A stretch of DNA of 64,000 bases from Salinisphaera sp. (GTDB taxonomy: Bacteria > Pseudomonadota > Gammaproteobacteria > Nevskiales > Salinisphaeraceae). The notes under the pieces are model-generated. The model did no database searches. It saw only the letters and a list, made by a program, of their open reading frames with translations, and was not told the DNA's origin. A program made the position numbers and the translations under genes. This document shows positions 56,900 to 64,000 of this stretch, piece after piece (the stretch's first letter is position 1; each line of letters starts with the position of its first letter). The DNA lies in NCBI RefSeq assembly GCF_002729955.1, contig NZ_PBYA01000008.1, forward strand, positions 62,001 to 126,000, read 5' to 3'.

Positions 56900-58429
56900 A
56901 TGATCCTGTGCTGGCTTCTATTCGTCCCCTTCATCGGCGGCCTGCTGTGCTGGCAGCTGGAAAGCCGCCATGCCCCTGCACAGGCGCCGCGCTGGATCGC
57001 GCTGCTGACGATGCTGCTCGTGGTCGGCCTGGCCCTGTGGCTGTGGCTGACGGGCGATTACTCGCTGGCCGGTGGTGCGGTGGGCGATGCCCCGAACTGG
57101 GCGCATCAGATCCGCCTGCCCTGGATCGATCGCTTCGGCATTTCCTTTCACCTGGCGCTCGACGGCCTGTCGCTGATCATGATCATGCTGACGGGCTTTC
57201 TCGGCGTGCTCGCCGTGGTGTGTTCCTGGCGGGAAATCACCAACCGCATCGGCTTTTTCCACCTGAACCTGCTCTGGATCATCGGCGGCGTGGTCGGCGT
57301 GTTCCTGGCCGTGGATCTTTTCCTGTTCTTCTTCTTCTGGGAAATGATGCTGGTGCCGATGTATTTCCTGATCGCGCTGTGGGGACACAGCGGTTCCAAG
57401 GGCAATACCCGCATCGGCGCGGCCATCAAGTTCTTCATCTATACCCAGGCCAGCGGCCTGCTCATGCTGGTGTCGATCCTCGGGCTGGTGTTCGCCCACT
57501 ACAGCCAGACCGGCACCTTCACCTTCGACTACATGGTGCTGCGTGAAACCCCGCTCACCGGCACCATCGCCTATGTGCTGATGCTGGGCTTTTTCATTGC
57601 CTTCGCGGTGAAGCTGCCGGTGGTGCCGCTGCACGGCTGGCTGCCCGATGCCCACGCCCAGGCGCCGACCGCCGGCTCGGTCGATCTGGCCGGCATCCTG
57701 CTCAAGACCGCGGCCTACGGCATGCTGCGCTTTGCCATTCCGCTGTTCCCCGAAGCCTCGGCACAGTTCGCCCCGGTGGCCATGGCGCTGGGTCTGATCG
57801 GTATCTACTACGGCGCGCTGCTGGCCTTTTCGCAGACCGACGTCAAGCGCCTGATCGCCTGCTCCAGTATTTCCCATATGGGCTTCGTGCTCATCGGCAT
57901 CTATTCCGGCACTCTGCTCGCGCTGCAGGGCGTGATCGTGCAGATGGTGGCCCATGCCTTCTCGGCGGCGGGTCTGTTCATCATCTCGGGCCAGATCTAC
58001 GAGCGCATCCATACCCGCGACATGCGCCAGATGGGCGGCCTGTTCGGCCGCATGGGCGCGCTGCCCGGCTTTGCGCTGGTGTTCGTCATGGCCTCGCTGG
58101 GCATGCCCGGCACCGGCAACTTCATCGGCGAGTTCCTGATTCTGTTCGGCGCCTTCGATACGGTGCCCTGGGTCGTGGTCGCCGCCAGCGGTGGGCTGGT
58201 GATGGCCGCCATCTATTCGCTGGTGCTCATGCACCGCGTTTACTGGGGCACCCCGAAGTCGGAGGCCTCGCTCGGCGGGCTGGACCCGCGCGAATACAGC
58301 ATGATGCTGCTATTGCTCGTGCTCACGCTCTGGCTGGGCCTGTTCCCGAACACCGTGCTCGATATCTCGCATACGGCGATGACCGAAGTCACCGACTGGT
58401 TCGCCGTTGCTCCCTTGCCGTCCCGTTAA
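56900..58429 (+). CDS. nuoM: NADH-quinone oxidoreductase subunit M
   Basis: A 509-residue antiporter-like proton-pumping subunit with about 14 helices. Markers: FFFFWEMMLVPMYFLIALWG (conserved Glu), AFAVKLPVVPLHGWLPDAHAQAPTAGSVDLAGILLKTAAYG (Lys and the HAQAP loop), DVKRLIACSSISHMGFVLIG and GMPGTGNFIGEFLILFG. An AAGGAA site precedes the ATG. Confidence 0.97.
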   Translation: MILCWLLFVPFIGGLLCWQLESRHAPAQAPRWIALLTMLLVVGLALWLWLTGDYSLAGGAVGDAPNWAHQIRLPWIDRFGISFHLALDGLSLIMIMLTGFLGVLAVVCSWREITNRIGFFHLNLLWIIGGVVGVFLAVDLFLFFFFWEMMLVPMYFLIALWGHSGSKGNTRIGAAIKFFIYTQASGLLMLVSILGLVFAHYSQTGTFTFDYMVLRETPLTGTIAYVLMLGFFIAFAVKLPVVPLHGWLPDAHAQAPTAGSVDLAGILLKTAAYGMLRFAIPLFPEASAQFAPVAMALGLIGIYYGALLAFSQTDVKRLIACSSISHMGFVLIGIYSGTLLALQGVIVQMVAHAFSAAGLFIISGQIYERIHTRDMRQMGGLFGRMGALPGFALVFVMASLGMPGTGNFIGEFLILFGAFDTVPWVVVAASGGLVMAAIYSLVLMHRVYWGTPKSEASLGGLDPREYSMMLLLLVLTLWLGLFPNTVLDISHTAMTEVTDWFAVAPLPSR

Positions 58430-58441
58430 GCGAAAGGCGTC

Positions 58442-59893
58442 ATGACCGACTTTTCCACTCAGATGCTCGCCCTCGCGCCCTTGCTGATTCTGTGCGCGAC
58501 CGTCGTCGGCGTGATGCTGTCGATCGCGGTACACCGTCATCACTTCACGGCGGCCACGATGACCGTGGTCGGCCTGAACGCCGCACTCCTGTCGCTGCTC
58601 GGCGTGCTCCAGGTCACGCCGATCCAGGTCACGCCGCTCTTCATCATCGACGATTATTCGCTGCTGTTCGGCGCGATCGTGCTGGTGGCCTCGCTGGCCT
58701 GTACCACTCTGGCGCATGCCTATCTGGACACGCTGCCGGACCGGCGCGAAGAGTTCTATATTCTGCTGCTGTGCTCGGCTGGCGGCGCGCTCGCGTTGAT
58801 CGCCAGCCGGCATTTCGCCTCGCTGTTCATCGGCCTGGAGCTGTTGTCGGTGCCGCTCTACGGCATGGTCGCCTACGCCTATCGCGACCGTATTTCGCTG
58901 GAAGCCGGCCTCAAGTACATGGTGCTCTCGGGCGCGGCCTCGGCCTTTCTGCTGTTCGGCATGGCGCTGCTCTATGCGGCTTCCGGCAGTCTGGAGTATG
59001 CCGGCCTGGTGGATACGCTGGCCGGCGACGCCGCTTCGCCCTGGCTGCTGGTGGGCGTGGGCATGATGGTCGTGGCACTCGCCTTCAAGCTGTCGCTGGT
59101 GCCTTTTCATATCTGGACGCCGGACGTCTATGAAGGCGCGCCCGGCCCGGTCTCGGCCTTTCTGGCCACGGTCAGCAAGGTGGCGGTGTTCGCCCTGCTG
59201 CTGCGCTTTTTCACCCTGGCCCCGCCGGCCGCCAACGGCTGGCTGCTCACGCTCATGGGCGTGATCGCCATGGCCTCCATGCTCGTCGGCAACCTGCTTG
59301 CGCTGCGCCAGCGCAACGTCAAGCGCCTGCTCGGCTATTCCTCGATCGCGCATCTGGGCTATCTGATGACCGCGATCGTGGCCGGCGGCAGCTTCGGCAT
59401 CGAAACCGTCGGCATCTATCTGGCCACCTATGTGGCCACCACCCTCGGTGCCTTCGGCGTGGTCACGCTCGTATCCAGCCCCTACTCCGGCACGGATGCA
59501 GGCGCGCTGCACCACTATCGCGGCCTGTTCTGGCGTCGGCCGTATCTGGCCACGGTATTCACCATCATGATGCTGTCGCTGGCCGGCATTCCGATGACCG
59601 CGGGCTTTCTCGGCAAGTTCTATGTGATCGCCATCGCCGTGCAGTCCGGTCTGTGGTGGCTGGTCGGCGGTATCGTGCTCGGCAGCGCCATCGGGCTGTA
59701 CTACTACCTGCGCATGATGGTCATCCTGTTCCTGGATGAGCCCGGTGAAAGCCGTCGCGACGCGGTCTCGGGCTGGGGCCAGCAGTCGGGCGGCATCATG
59801 GTGCTACTGCTGGCACTCGCGGTGATCTTCTTCGGCATCTATCCGCAGCCGTTGATCTCGCTGGTGTGTGCTGCGGGCATGGCCGGCGGCTGA
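58442..59893 (+). CDS. nuoN: NADH-quinone oxidoreductase subunit N
   Basis: A 483-residue antiporter-like subunit nearest the quinone site. Markers: LLLCSAGGALALIASRHFASLFIGLELLSVPLYGMVAY (conserved Glu), ALAFKLSLVPFHIWTPDVYEGAPGPVSAFLATVSKVAVF (Lys) and KRLLGYSSIAHLGYLMTAIV. Its stop overlaps the ATG of the following lipoprotein gene by one base (TGATG), extending the transcript beyond the usual nuo set. Confidence 0.97.
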   Translation: MTDFSTQMLALAPLLILCATVVGVMLSIAVHRHHFTAATMTVVGLNAALLSLLGVLQVTPIQVTPLFIIDDYSLLFGAIVLVASLACTTLAHAYLDTLPDRREEFYILLLCSAGGALALIASRHFASLFIGLELLSVPLYGMVAYAYRDRISLEAGLKYMVLSGAASAFLLFGMALLYAASGSLEYAGLVDTLAGDAASPWLLVGVGMMVVALAFKLSLVPFHIWTPDVYEGAPGPVSAFLATVSKVAVFALLLRFFTLAPPAANGWLLTLMGVIAMASMLVGNLLALRQRNVKRLLGYSSIAHLGYLMTAIVAGGSFGIETVGIYLATYVATTLGAFGVVTLVSSPYSGTDAGALHHYRGLFWRRPYLATVFTIMMLSLAGIPMTAGFLGKFYVIAIAVQSGLWWLVGGIVLGSAIGLYYYLRMMVILFLDEPGESRRDAVSGWGQQSGGIMVLLLALAVIFFGIYPQPLISLVCAAGMAGG

Positions 59894-60333
59894 TGTTGGC
59901 GGGCCGGTATCGCGCCGCTGTTTCAGGCCTATTGCTTGCGGGCCTGATACTGGCCACGGCCAGCTGCGCAACGCAGGCGCCGCTGTCACAGGACGACGCC
60001 CGCGCCGACCGGGCCGCCCGCCAGTGGCTCGCCGTCGTCGACCGCGGCGAATATGAGCGCAGCTGGCAGCAGGCATCGGCAATGTTTCAGAACGGTATCG
60101 ATCAAGATGCCTGGGTCGAAGCGGTTCGAAACGCCCGCGCCGGCACCGCGACGCCAAACCAGCGCGAACTCGTTTCCATCGCCCACACCCGACAGCTGCC
60201 CGGCGTGCCCGAGAACGACTACGTGGTACTCGTCTATGCCAGCCAGTTCGACGACCGACCCCCGATCCAGGAAACGCTTACCCTGGCCCGGGGGGACGAC
60301 GAGCTGAAAACCGCTGGTTATTTTCTGCGCTAA
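59893..60333 (+). CDS. DUF4019 family lipoprotein coupled to nuoN
   Basis: A 146-residue protein with a signal peptide (YRAAVSGLLLAGLILATASC) that looks like a lipoprotein type with a variant lipobox. The mature part holds ARQWLAVVDRGEYERSWQQASAMFQNGIDQDAWVEAVRNARAGTATPNQRELVSI and PENDYVVLVYASQFDDRPPIQETLTLARGDD, the DUF4019 pattern. The start overlaps the nuoN stop (TGATG), so it is probably cotranscribed with complex I. The function is unknown. Confidence 0.82.
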   Translation: MLAGRYRAAVSGLLLAGLILATASCATQAPLSQDDARADRAARQWLAVVDRGEYERSWQQASAMFQNGIDQDAWVEAVRNARAGTATPNQRELVSIAHTRQLPGVPENDYVVLVYASQFDDRPPIQETLTLARGDDELKTAGYFLR

Positions 60334-60345
60334 CGGGTCGCCGAA

Positions 60346-60861
60346 TCAGCCTACTCGCGTCGCGGGCCCGACGTAGCGGCATTCACGCACGCTCATGCCG
60401 CCCATGGTCAGCGTTCTGTGGTGACCGTCGGCGGTCAAACCCAGCGCCTGGTAGAACCGCTGTGCGGCGTGATTACCCTTCAACACCCACAGGCTGATCG
60501 CTGCGGCGTTTCTCGCGAGCTCGCTCTGGCAAATCGTCTGCCAGAGGCGGCGACCGATACCCTGGCGGTACGCGCACGGCGCGACATAGATCGCGTACAC
60601 CTCGAGCGTTGCCGCCTCGGCATCATCGTCCCGACTGGGGCCATAGGCTGCAAACCCGAGGAGCGCCGGCCCATCCCGAGCCACGAGAACCTCGATCGCG
60701 GGATCGGCGAGCGCCTGTATCCACTGCGCCTTTCTGGCCGCCGTGCTGAGTTCGTCCAGATAGCCCTGAGGCAACAAGCCACGGTAGGCCGCGCGCCAGG
60801 CGGCCACATTCAGCGCGGCGATTCGATCGACATCGTCGGCGCGCGCGGGCTCGACCTCCAT
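60346..60861 (-). CDS. GNAT-family N-acetyltransferase
   Basis: A 171-residue acetyltransferase: VEPARADDVDRIAALNVAAWRAAYRGLLP, AATLEVYAIYVAPCAYRQGIGRRLWQTI (acetyl-CoA loop R/QxxGxG/A), LWVLKGNHAAQRFYQALGL. It acetylates an amine of unknown identity. The ATG lies two bases from the stop of the FAD-oxidase gene, making it the last gene of a three-gene operon. Confidence 0.88.
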   Translation of the reverse strand: MEVEPARADDVDRIAALNVAAWRAAYRGLLPQGYLDELSTAARKAQWIQALADPAIEVLVARDGPALLGFAAYGPSRDDDAEAATLEVYAIYVAPCAYRQGIGRRLWQTICQSELARNAAAISLWVLKGNHAAQRFYQALGLTADGHHRTLTMGGMSVRECRYVGPATRVG

Positions 60862-60863
60862 GC

Positions 60864-62276
60864 CTAGGCTTTGACGATCACGCCCGGATTGAGCCGATTG
60901 TGCGGGTCCAGCGCTGTCTTGACGGCGGCCAGCATGTCGCGCTCCACCTCGGACTTGTAGCGATCCAGGGCCGCGACCTTGAGCCGGCCGATGCCGTGTT
61001 CGGCCGCGATCGAGCCGCCCATCTCGGCGACGATGTCGTGCACCACCGCATGGGCGGCCTCGGCCTGATCGAGAAACGCCGGCCCGTCGGCGTCGACGGG
61101 CTGGGACAGGTTGAAATGCAGGTTGCCGTCGCCCACGTGCCCGAACGGACAGGGGCGCACGCCGGGCAGCGCCTCGCGAATGGCCGTCATCGCACGGTCC
61201 AGGAAAACGGGCAGCTTCGATACCGGCAGCGAAATATCGTGCTTGATCGAGGCGCCTTCGGCGACCTGGGCCGGCGGCAGGGACTCGCGCAGATGCCATA
61301 GCCGACGACTGGTTTCCACGTCGTGGGCGATGATGACATCCACCAGTTCGTGCGCGTGGCGGGCGTGCTCGACCACGTGGGCCATGGCATCGAGCAACCA
61401 GTGACCCTGGGCGGAGCTGGCCAGTTCGACCAGCAGATACCAGTCGTGGTCGATATCGAAGGGCTCTTCGCAGCCCTCGATATGGGTACAGGCCAAGGAC
61501 ACCGCCTGGCGCGACATCAGCTCGCAGCCGGTCAGATTATGCCCCGAAGCCGCGGTCAGCCGGCGCTGCAACTTCACCGCCTGGGCCGGGGACTCCAGCG
61601 CGAACAGCGCACTCACCTGCTGGACCACCGGCTCGTAGAGTTTCATCACCGCGGCGGTGATGATGCCCAGCGCACCTTCGCTGCCGATGAACAGATCGTC
61701 CAGGTCGAAGCCGCTGTTGTCCTTGCGCAAGCCGGTGAGATTGTTCCAGATACGCCCGTCGGCGAGCACCACTTCCAGCCCCAGCGCCAGATCACGGGTG
61801 TTGCCATAGCGCACTACGTTCAGCCCGCCCGCATTGGTCGCCAGATTGCCACCAATACGACAGCGATCGCGCGAGGCCAGCGTCAGGGGAAAGAACAGGC
61901 CGGCATCGTCTGCGGCCTGCTGCACGTCGGCCAGAATACAGCCGGCCTCGACGGTGATGGTCGCGTTGTCGGCGTCGACTTCGCGCACGCGGTTCATGCG
62001 CTCGAGGTTGACGATGACATGTCGCTCATCGTCTTGGGCTGCCGCCCCGCCTACCAGCCCGGTGTTGCCGGACTGGGCGATCACCGCACACTCGGCCTCG
62101 GCACAGGCGGTGACCACGGCTGCGACCTGGGCGGTATCGGCGGGTCGCACCACCGCCAGCGCGGTCGGGCTAAACGCGCCCCGCCATTCCACCAGATAGG
62201 GCGCGGCGGCGTCTGCCTGGAGCACGTCCGCTGCGCCGACGATTTCGGTCAGTTTAGCCAGCAGCGCATCGCGCAT
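60864..62276 (-). CDS. FAD-linked oxidase, D-2-hydroxyacid dehydrogenase-like (GlcD/D2HGDH group)
   Basis: A 470-residue flavoprotein. The PCMH-type FAD domain has VVRPADTAQVAAVVTACAEAECAVIAQSGNTGLVGGAA, LEAGCILADVQQAADDAG, NLATNAGGLNVVRYGNTRDLALGLEVVLADG and GSEGALGIITAAVMKL. The C-terminal part has PFGHVGDGNLHFNL and AAEHGIGRLKVAALDRYKS. Such enzymes oxidise D-lactate, D-2-hydroxyglutarate or glycolate. Its ATG directly abuts the stop of the TIGR01777 gene (TGA|ATG). The substrate is not resolved. Confidence 0.88.
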   Translation of the reverse strand: MRDALLAKLTEIVGAADVLQADAAAPYLVEWRGAFSPTALAVVRPADTAQVAAVVTACAEAECAVIAQSGNTGLVGGAAAQDDERHVIVNLERMNRVREVDADNATITVEAGCILADVQQAADDAGLFFPLTLASRDRCRIGGNLATNAGGLNVVRYGNTRDLALGLEVVLADGRIWNNLTGLRKDNSGFDLDDLFIGSEGALGIITAAVMKLYEPVVQQVSALFALESPAQAVKLQRRLTAASGHNLTGCELMSRQAVSLACTHIEGCEEPFDIDHDWYLLVELASSAQGHWLLDAMAHVVEHARHAHELVDVIIAHDVETSRRLWHLRESLPPAQVAEGASIKHDISLPVSKLPVFLDRAMTAIREALPGVRPCPFGHVGDGNLHFNLSQPVDADGPAFLDQAEAAHAVVHDIVAEMGGSIAAEHGIGRLKVAALDRYKSEVERDMLAAVKTALDPHNRLNPGVIVKA

Positions 62277-63173
62277 TCAGCGATCTCCGATCAGGTCTTC
62301 CAACGCGGGCTGGAGCTGGCGGAATTCGAATTTGAAACCGGCCTTTTCCAGCGCCCTGGGGATCGCACGCTGGCCGGTCAGCAGCAAATGCGCCATCTCG
62401 CCAACCATCAGCTTCAACACCGGGCCGGGCACCCAGGCGAACTTGGGCCGGTGCAGCACGCGCGCGAGCGTGGCCGTGAACTCGCGATTGGTGGCGGGCT
62501 CCGGCGCAGTCAGGTTGAAGGCCCCGCTGCAGTCCGGGTTGTCGATGAGAAACCGGATCGCGGCCACCTCGTCAAGGATATGAATCCAGGGCATGTACTG
62601 ATTGCCGGTGCCGAAATGCCCGCCCAGACCGAACTTGAACGGCGTAATCATCTGCGCCAGGGCGCCGTCATTGGCCCCCAGCACAATACCGGTACGAATA
62701 CGACAGACCCGGATGCCGGTGGCCTCGGCGCGGCGTGCCGCCTGTTCCCAGGCCACGCATAGCTCGGACTGGAATTCGTCGCCGGGCGATTCGTTTTCGT
62801 CCAGTACGTCATCGCCGCGCGCGCCGTAATAACCCACCGCCGAACCGCTGACCAGCACCTGGGGCGGTGTCTCCCACTCGCCGATCGTTTCGGTGAGCTG
62901 GCGTGTGATCCGCAGGCGGCTTTCGCGCATTTCGCGTTTGCGCGCCTCGGTCCAGCGACCGTCCGCCAGATTCTCACCGGCCAGATTGATGACCGCATCG
63001 GCCGGAGCCGCTGCCTTGATATCGCCCACGGGTACGACCCCGGAAGGCAATACCTTCGCCGCGGCAGCGGTATCGCGGGTGACGACCTGCACGGCCCAGC
63101 CATCGGCCAATAGCGACTCACAAAGATGGCGGCCGATAAAGCCGGTGCCACCGGTCAACAACGCCTTGTTCAT
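62277..63173 (-). CDS. TIGR01777 family NAD-dependent epimerase-like protein (YfcH type)
   Basis: A 298-residue short-chain-type protein: ALLTGGTGFIGRHLCESLLADGW (NAD(P) glycine loop), VINLAGENLADGRWTEARKREMRESRL, LVSGSAVGYYGARGDDVLDE and RIRTGIVLGANDGALAQMITPFKFGLGGHFGTGNQYMPWIHI. It matches the YfcH group. The function of the group is poorly known. The start ATG follows a GTG and a GGAG site. It leads the operon TIGR01777-FAD oxidase-GNAT. Confidence 0.9.
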   Translation of the reverse strand: MNKALLTGGTGFIGRHLCESLLADGWAVQVVTRDTAAAAKVLPSGVVPVGDIKAAAPADAVINLAGENLADGRWTEARKREMRESRLRITRQLTETIGEWETPPQVLVSGSAVGYYGARGDDVLDENESPGDEFQSELCVAWEQAARRAEATGIRVCRIRTGIVLGANDGALAQMITPFKFGLGGHFGTGNQYMPWIHILDEVAAIRFLIDNPDCSGAFNLTAPEPATNREFTATLARVLHRPKFAWVPGPVLKLMVGEMAHLLLTGQRAIPRALEKAGFKFEFRQLQPALEDLIGDR

Positions 63174-63355
63174 CACACGCTCCGCGAGTAAAAGACAATC
63201 CAGAATGCGAACTTGCAGACTAAAGCGCCGGCGAGGACAGCGCTAGCCCCGCTGAAACTCCAGTCCACAATACGCCGATCTACTGCCTCGCGCCGAATGG
63301 TTTTTGATTGCCTATTGCAAAAAACTTTCAGATCGCGTTAGCTGTGCGGGGCGTG

Positions 63356-63431
63356 GCGGCGGTAGCTCAGTTGGTAGAGCGCGACCCTCCCACGGTCGAG
63401 GTCGCGAGTTCGAATCTCGTCCGCCGCTCCA
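63356..63431 (+). tRNA. tRNA-Gly(CCC)
   Basis: A full cloverleaf: 7-bp acceptor stem GCGGCGG/CCGCCGC, D-arm GCTC-AGTTGGTA-GAGC, anticodon stem CGACC/GGTCG with loop CTCCCAC (anticodon CCC), T-arm GCGAG-TTCGAAT-CTCGT with one G-U pair, discriminator U and an encoded CCA end. It reads GGG codons. Confidence 0.96.
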
Positions 63432-63461
63432 TTCTTGCCCCGGTCGCTGCATCCGCGCGCG

Positions 63462-64000
63462 CTAGCGCTGGTAAAGCAGCGACTCTGCCTCCAGCGCGGC
63501 CACGATGCGTCGTGCAAGCGCATCCGCCTGTTTCGCAACCGATCGTCGTGCGCCATCCGGGCTGTCGAAGACGAACCGTGCGCTGACCTGCTGGGCGGCG
63601 TTGTCGATCACGCGCACGTTGTAGGCGGCCCGCCCCTGTCCGATCACGCGGCGCGACACAGTATCCATATCCGCCAGTTCGATCACGATCGTGGCCTGAG
63701 CGCCACTGGTACGGCTGGCCGCATGACGGCTCGCGGCGTTCTGTTCGCGGGTGGGCGGCGCCGCAGCGAGCATGGGCGTACAGGCATGCCCGGCCGCAAA
63801 CAGCCGGTCGCAGAGCGCCTGTTCGAAGGCGGCTTCGATGGCCAGATCGGCAAAGGCGCCATAGGCAAGAAAACCGTCGTAGCGCTGCGCCTGATGCGCC
63901 GGGTCGACGAACCGATACCCCGGCGCGCCGGCACAGCCGGCCAGCCCGAGGGCCATGCTCAAACCCAGAATGGCCACTGCAGCAAAACGGCGCAGGTCAG
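63462..64000 (-). CDS. Hypothetical lipoprotein, 5' end cut by the window edge
   Basis: The frame stays open to the right edge of the window. The visible N-terminal part is LRRFAAVAILGLSMALGLAGC, a good lipoprotein signal with lipobox LAGC, so the true start is probably just beyond 64000; the first in-frame start inside the window is GTG at 63977. The mature part (YRFVDPAHQAQRYDGFLAYGAFADLAIEAAFEQALCDRL, ATIVIELADMDTVSRRVIGQGRAAYNVRVID) resembles small outer-membrane lipoproteins of unknown role. The gene converges on the tRNA. Confidence 0.7.
   Translation of the reverse strand, partial: DLRRFAAVAILGLSMALGLAGCAGAPGYRFVDPAHQAQRYDGFLAYGAFADLAIEAAFEQALCDRLFAAGHACTPMLAAAPPTREQNAASRHAASRTSGAQATIVIELADMDTVSRRVIGQGRAAYNVRVIDNAAQQVSARFVFDSPDGARRSVAKQADALARRIVAALEAESLLYQR

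Overview
This is a high-GC, gene-dense chromosomal segment from a gammaproteobacterium. The main clue is a complete complex I operon with a fused nuoCD gene and an E. coli-like NuoG that keeps the N7 cluster motif. HslR, a YghU-type glutathione transferase, azurin and an Aquifex-type aconitase also fit. A marine or halophilic lineage near Salinisphaera would suit the gene mix, but that is a guess. No rRNA, insertion sequence, prophage or CRISPR array is visible. The only RNA gene seen is tRNA-Gly(CCC) near the right end.

Layout. 0-10.5 kb: detoxification and small-molecule genes (YghU-like transferase, phenolic acid decarboxylase, CPA1 antiporter, amidohydrolase, MFS transporter, a second GST, an MDR oxidoreductase, a proline-racemase-family protein, a polysaccharide-deacetylase-family enzyme). 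10.6-25.5 kb: a secreted ATP-dependent DNA ligase, an AEC transporter, a broken toxin-antitoxin pair, an Old Yellow Enzyme, azurin, an alcohol dehydrogenase, a phosphoribosyltransferase, a CaCA exchanger coupled to a crotonase, a dienelactone hydrolase, an orphan type IV pilin, hslR, a third GST, a ComEA-like protein and an HDAC-like deacetylase. 25.6-29.7 kb: thiC and the NAD-salvage pair pncB-pncA. 29.8-35.4 kb: a lipid or secondary-metabolite-like block with two tandem DUF374 acyltransferases, a fatty acyl-AMP ligase fused to an acyl carrier protein, a cytochrome P450 and a phosphopantetheinyl transferase. 35.3-42.8 kb: Nudix hydrolase, LpxH-like phosphatase, purD, a three-gene cassette (retropepsin-like protein, inactive transglutaminase/7TM protein, ATP-grasp ligase), a PmtA-like methyltransferase and acireductone dioxygenase. 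42.9-60.3 kb: aconitase diverging from nuoA-N, which ends with a coupled DUF4019 lipoprotein. 60.3-64 kb: a GNAT / FAD-oxidase / TIGR01777 operon, the tRNA, and a lipoprotein gene cut by the window edge.

The most interesting candidate system is the FAAL-ACP / P450 / PPTase / paired acyltransferase block, which could activate a free fatty acid, hold it on a carrier protein, oxidise it and pass it to an acyltransferase. Second is the protease / 7TM-transglutaminase / ATP-grasp cassette, a recurrent but poorly characterised peptide-ligase system. Other points of note are a ParE/RelE toxin stopped by one amber codon, a proline-racemase homologue with neither catalytic cysteine, an azurin without its usual disulfide, a Fur-like box between aconitase and complex I, and a cluster of palindromes around 20.2-20.4 kb.
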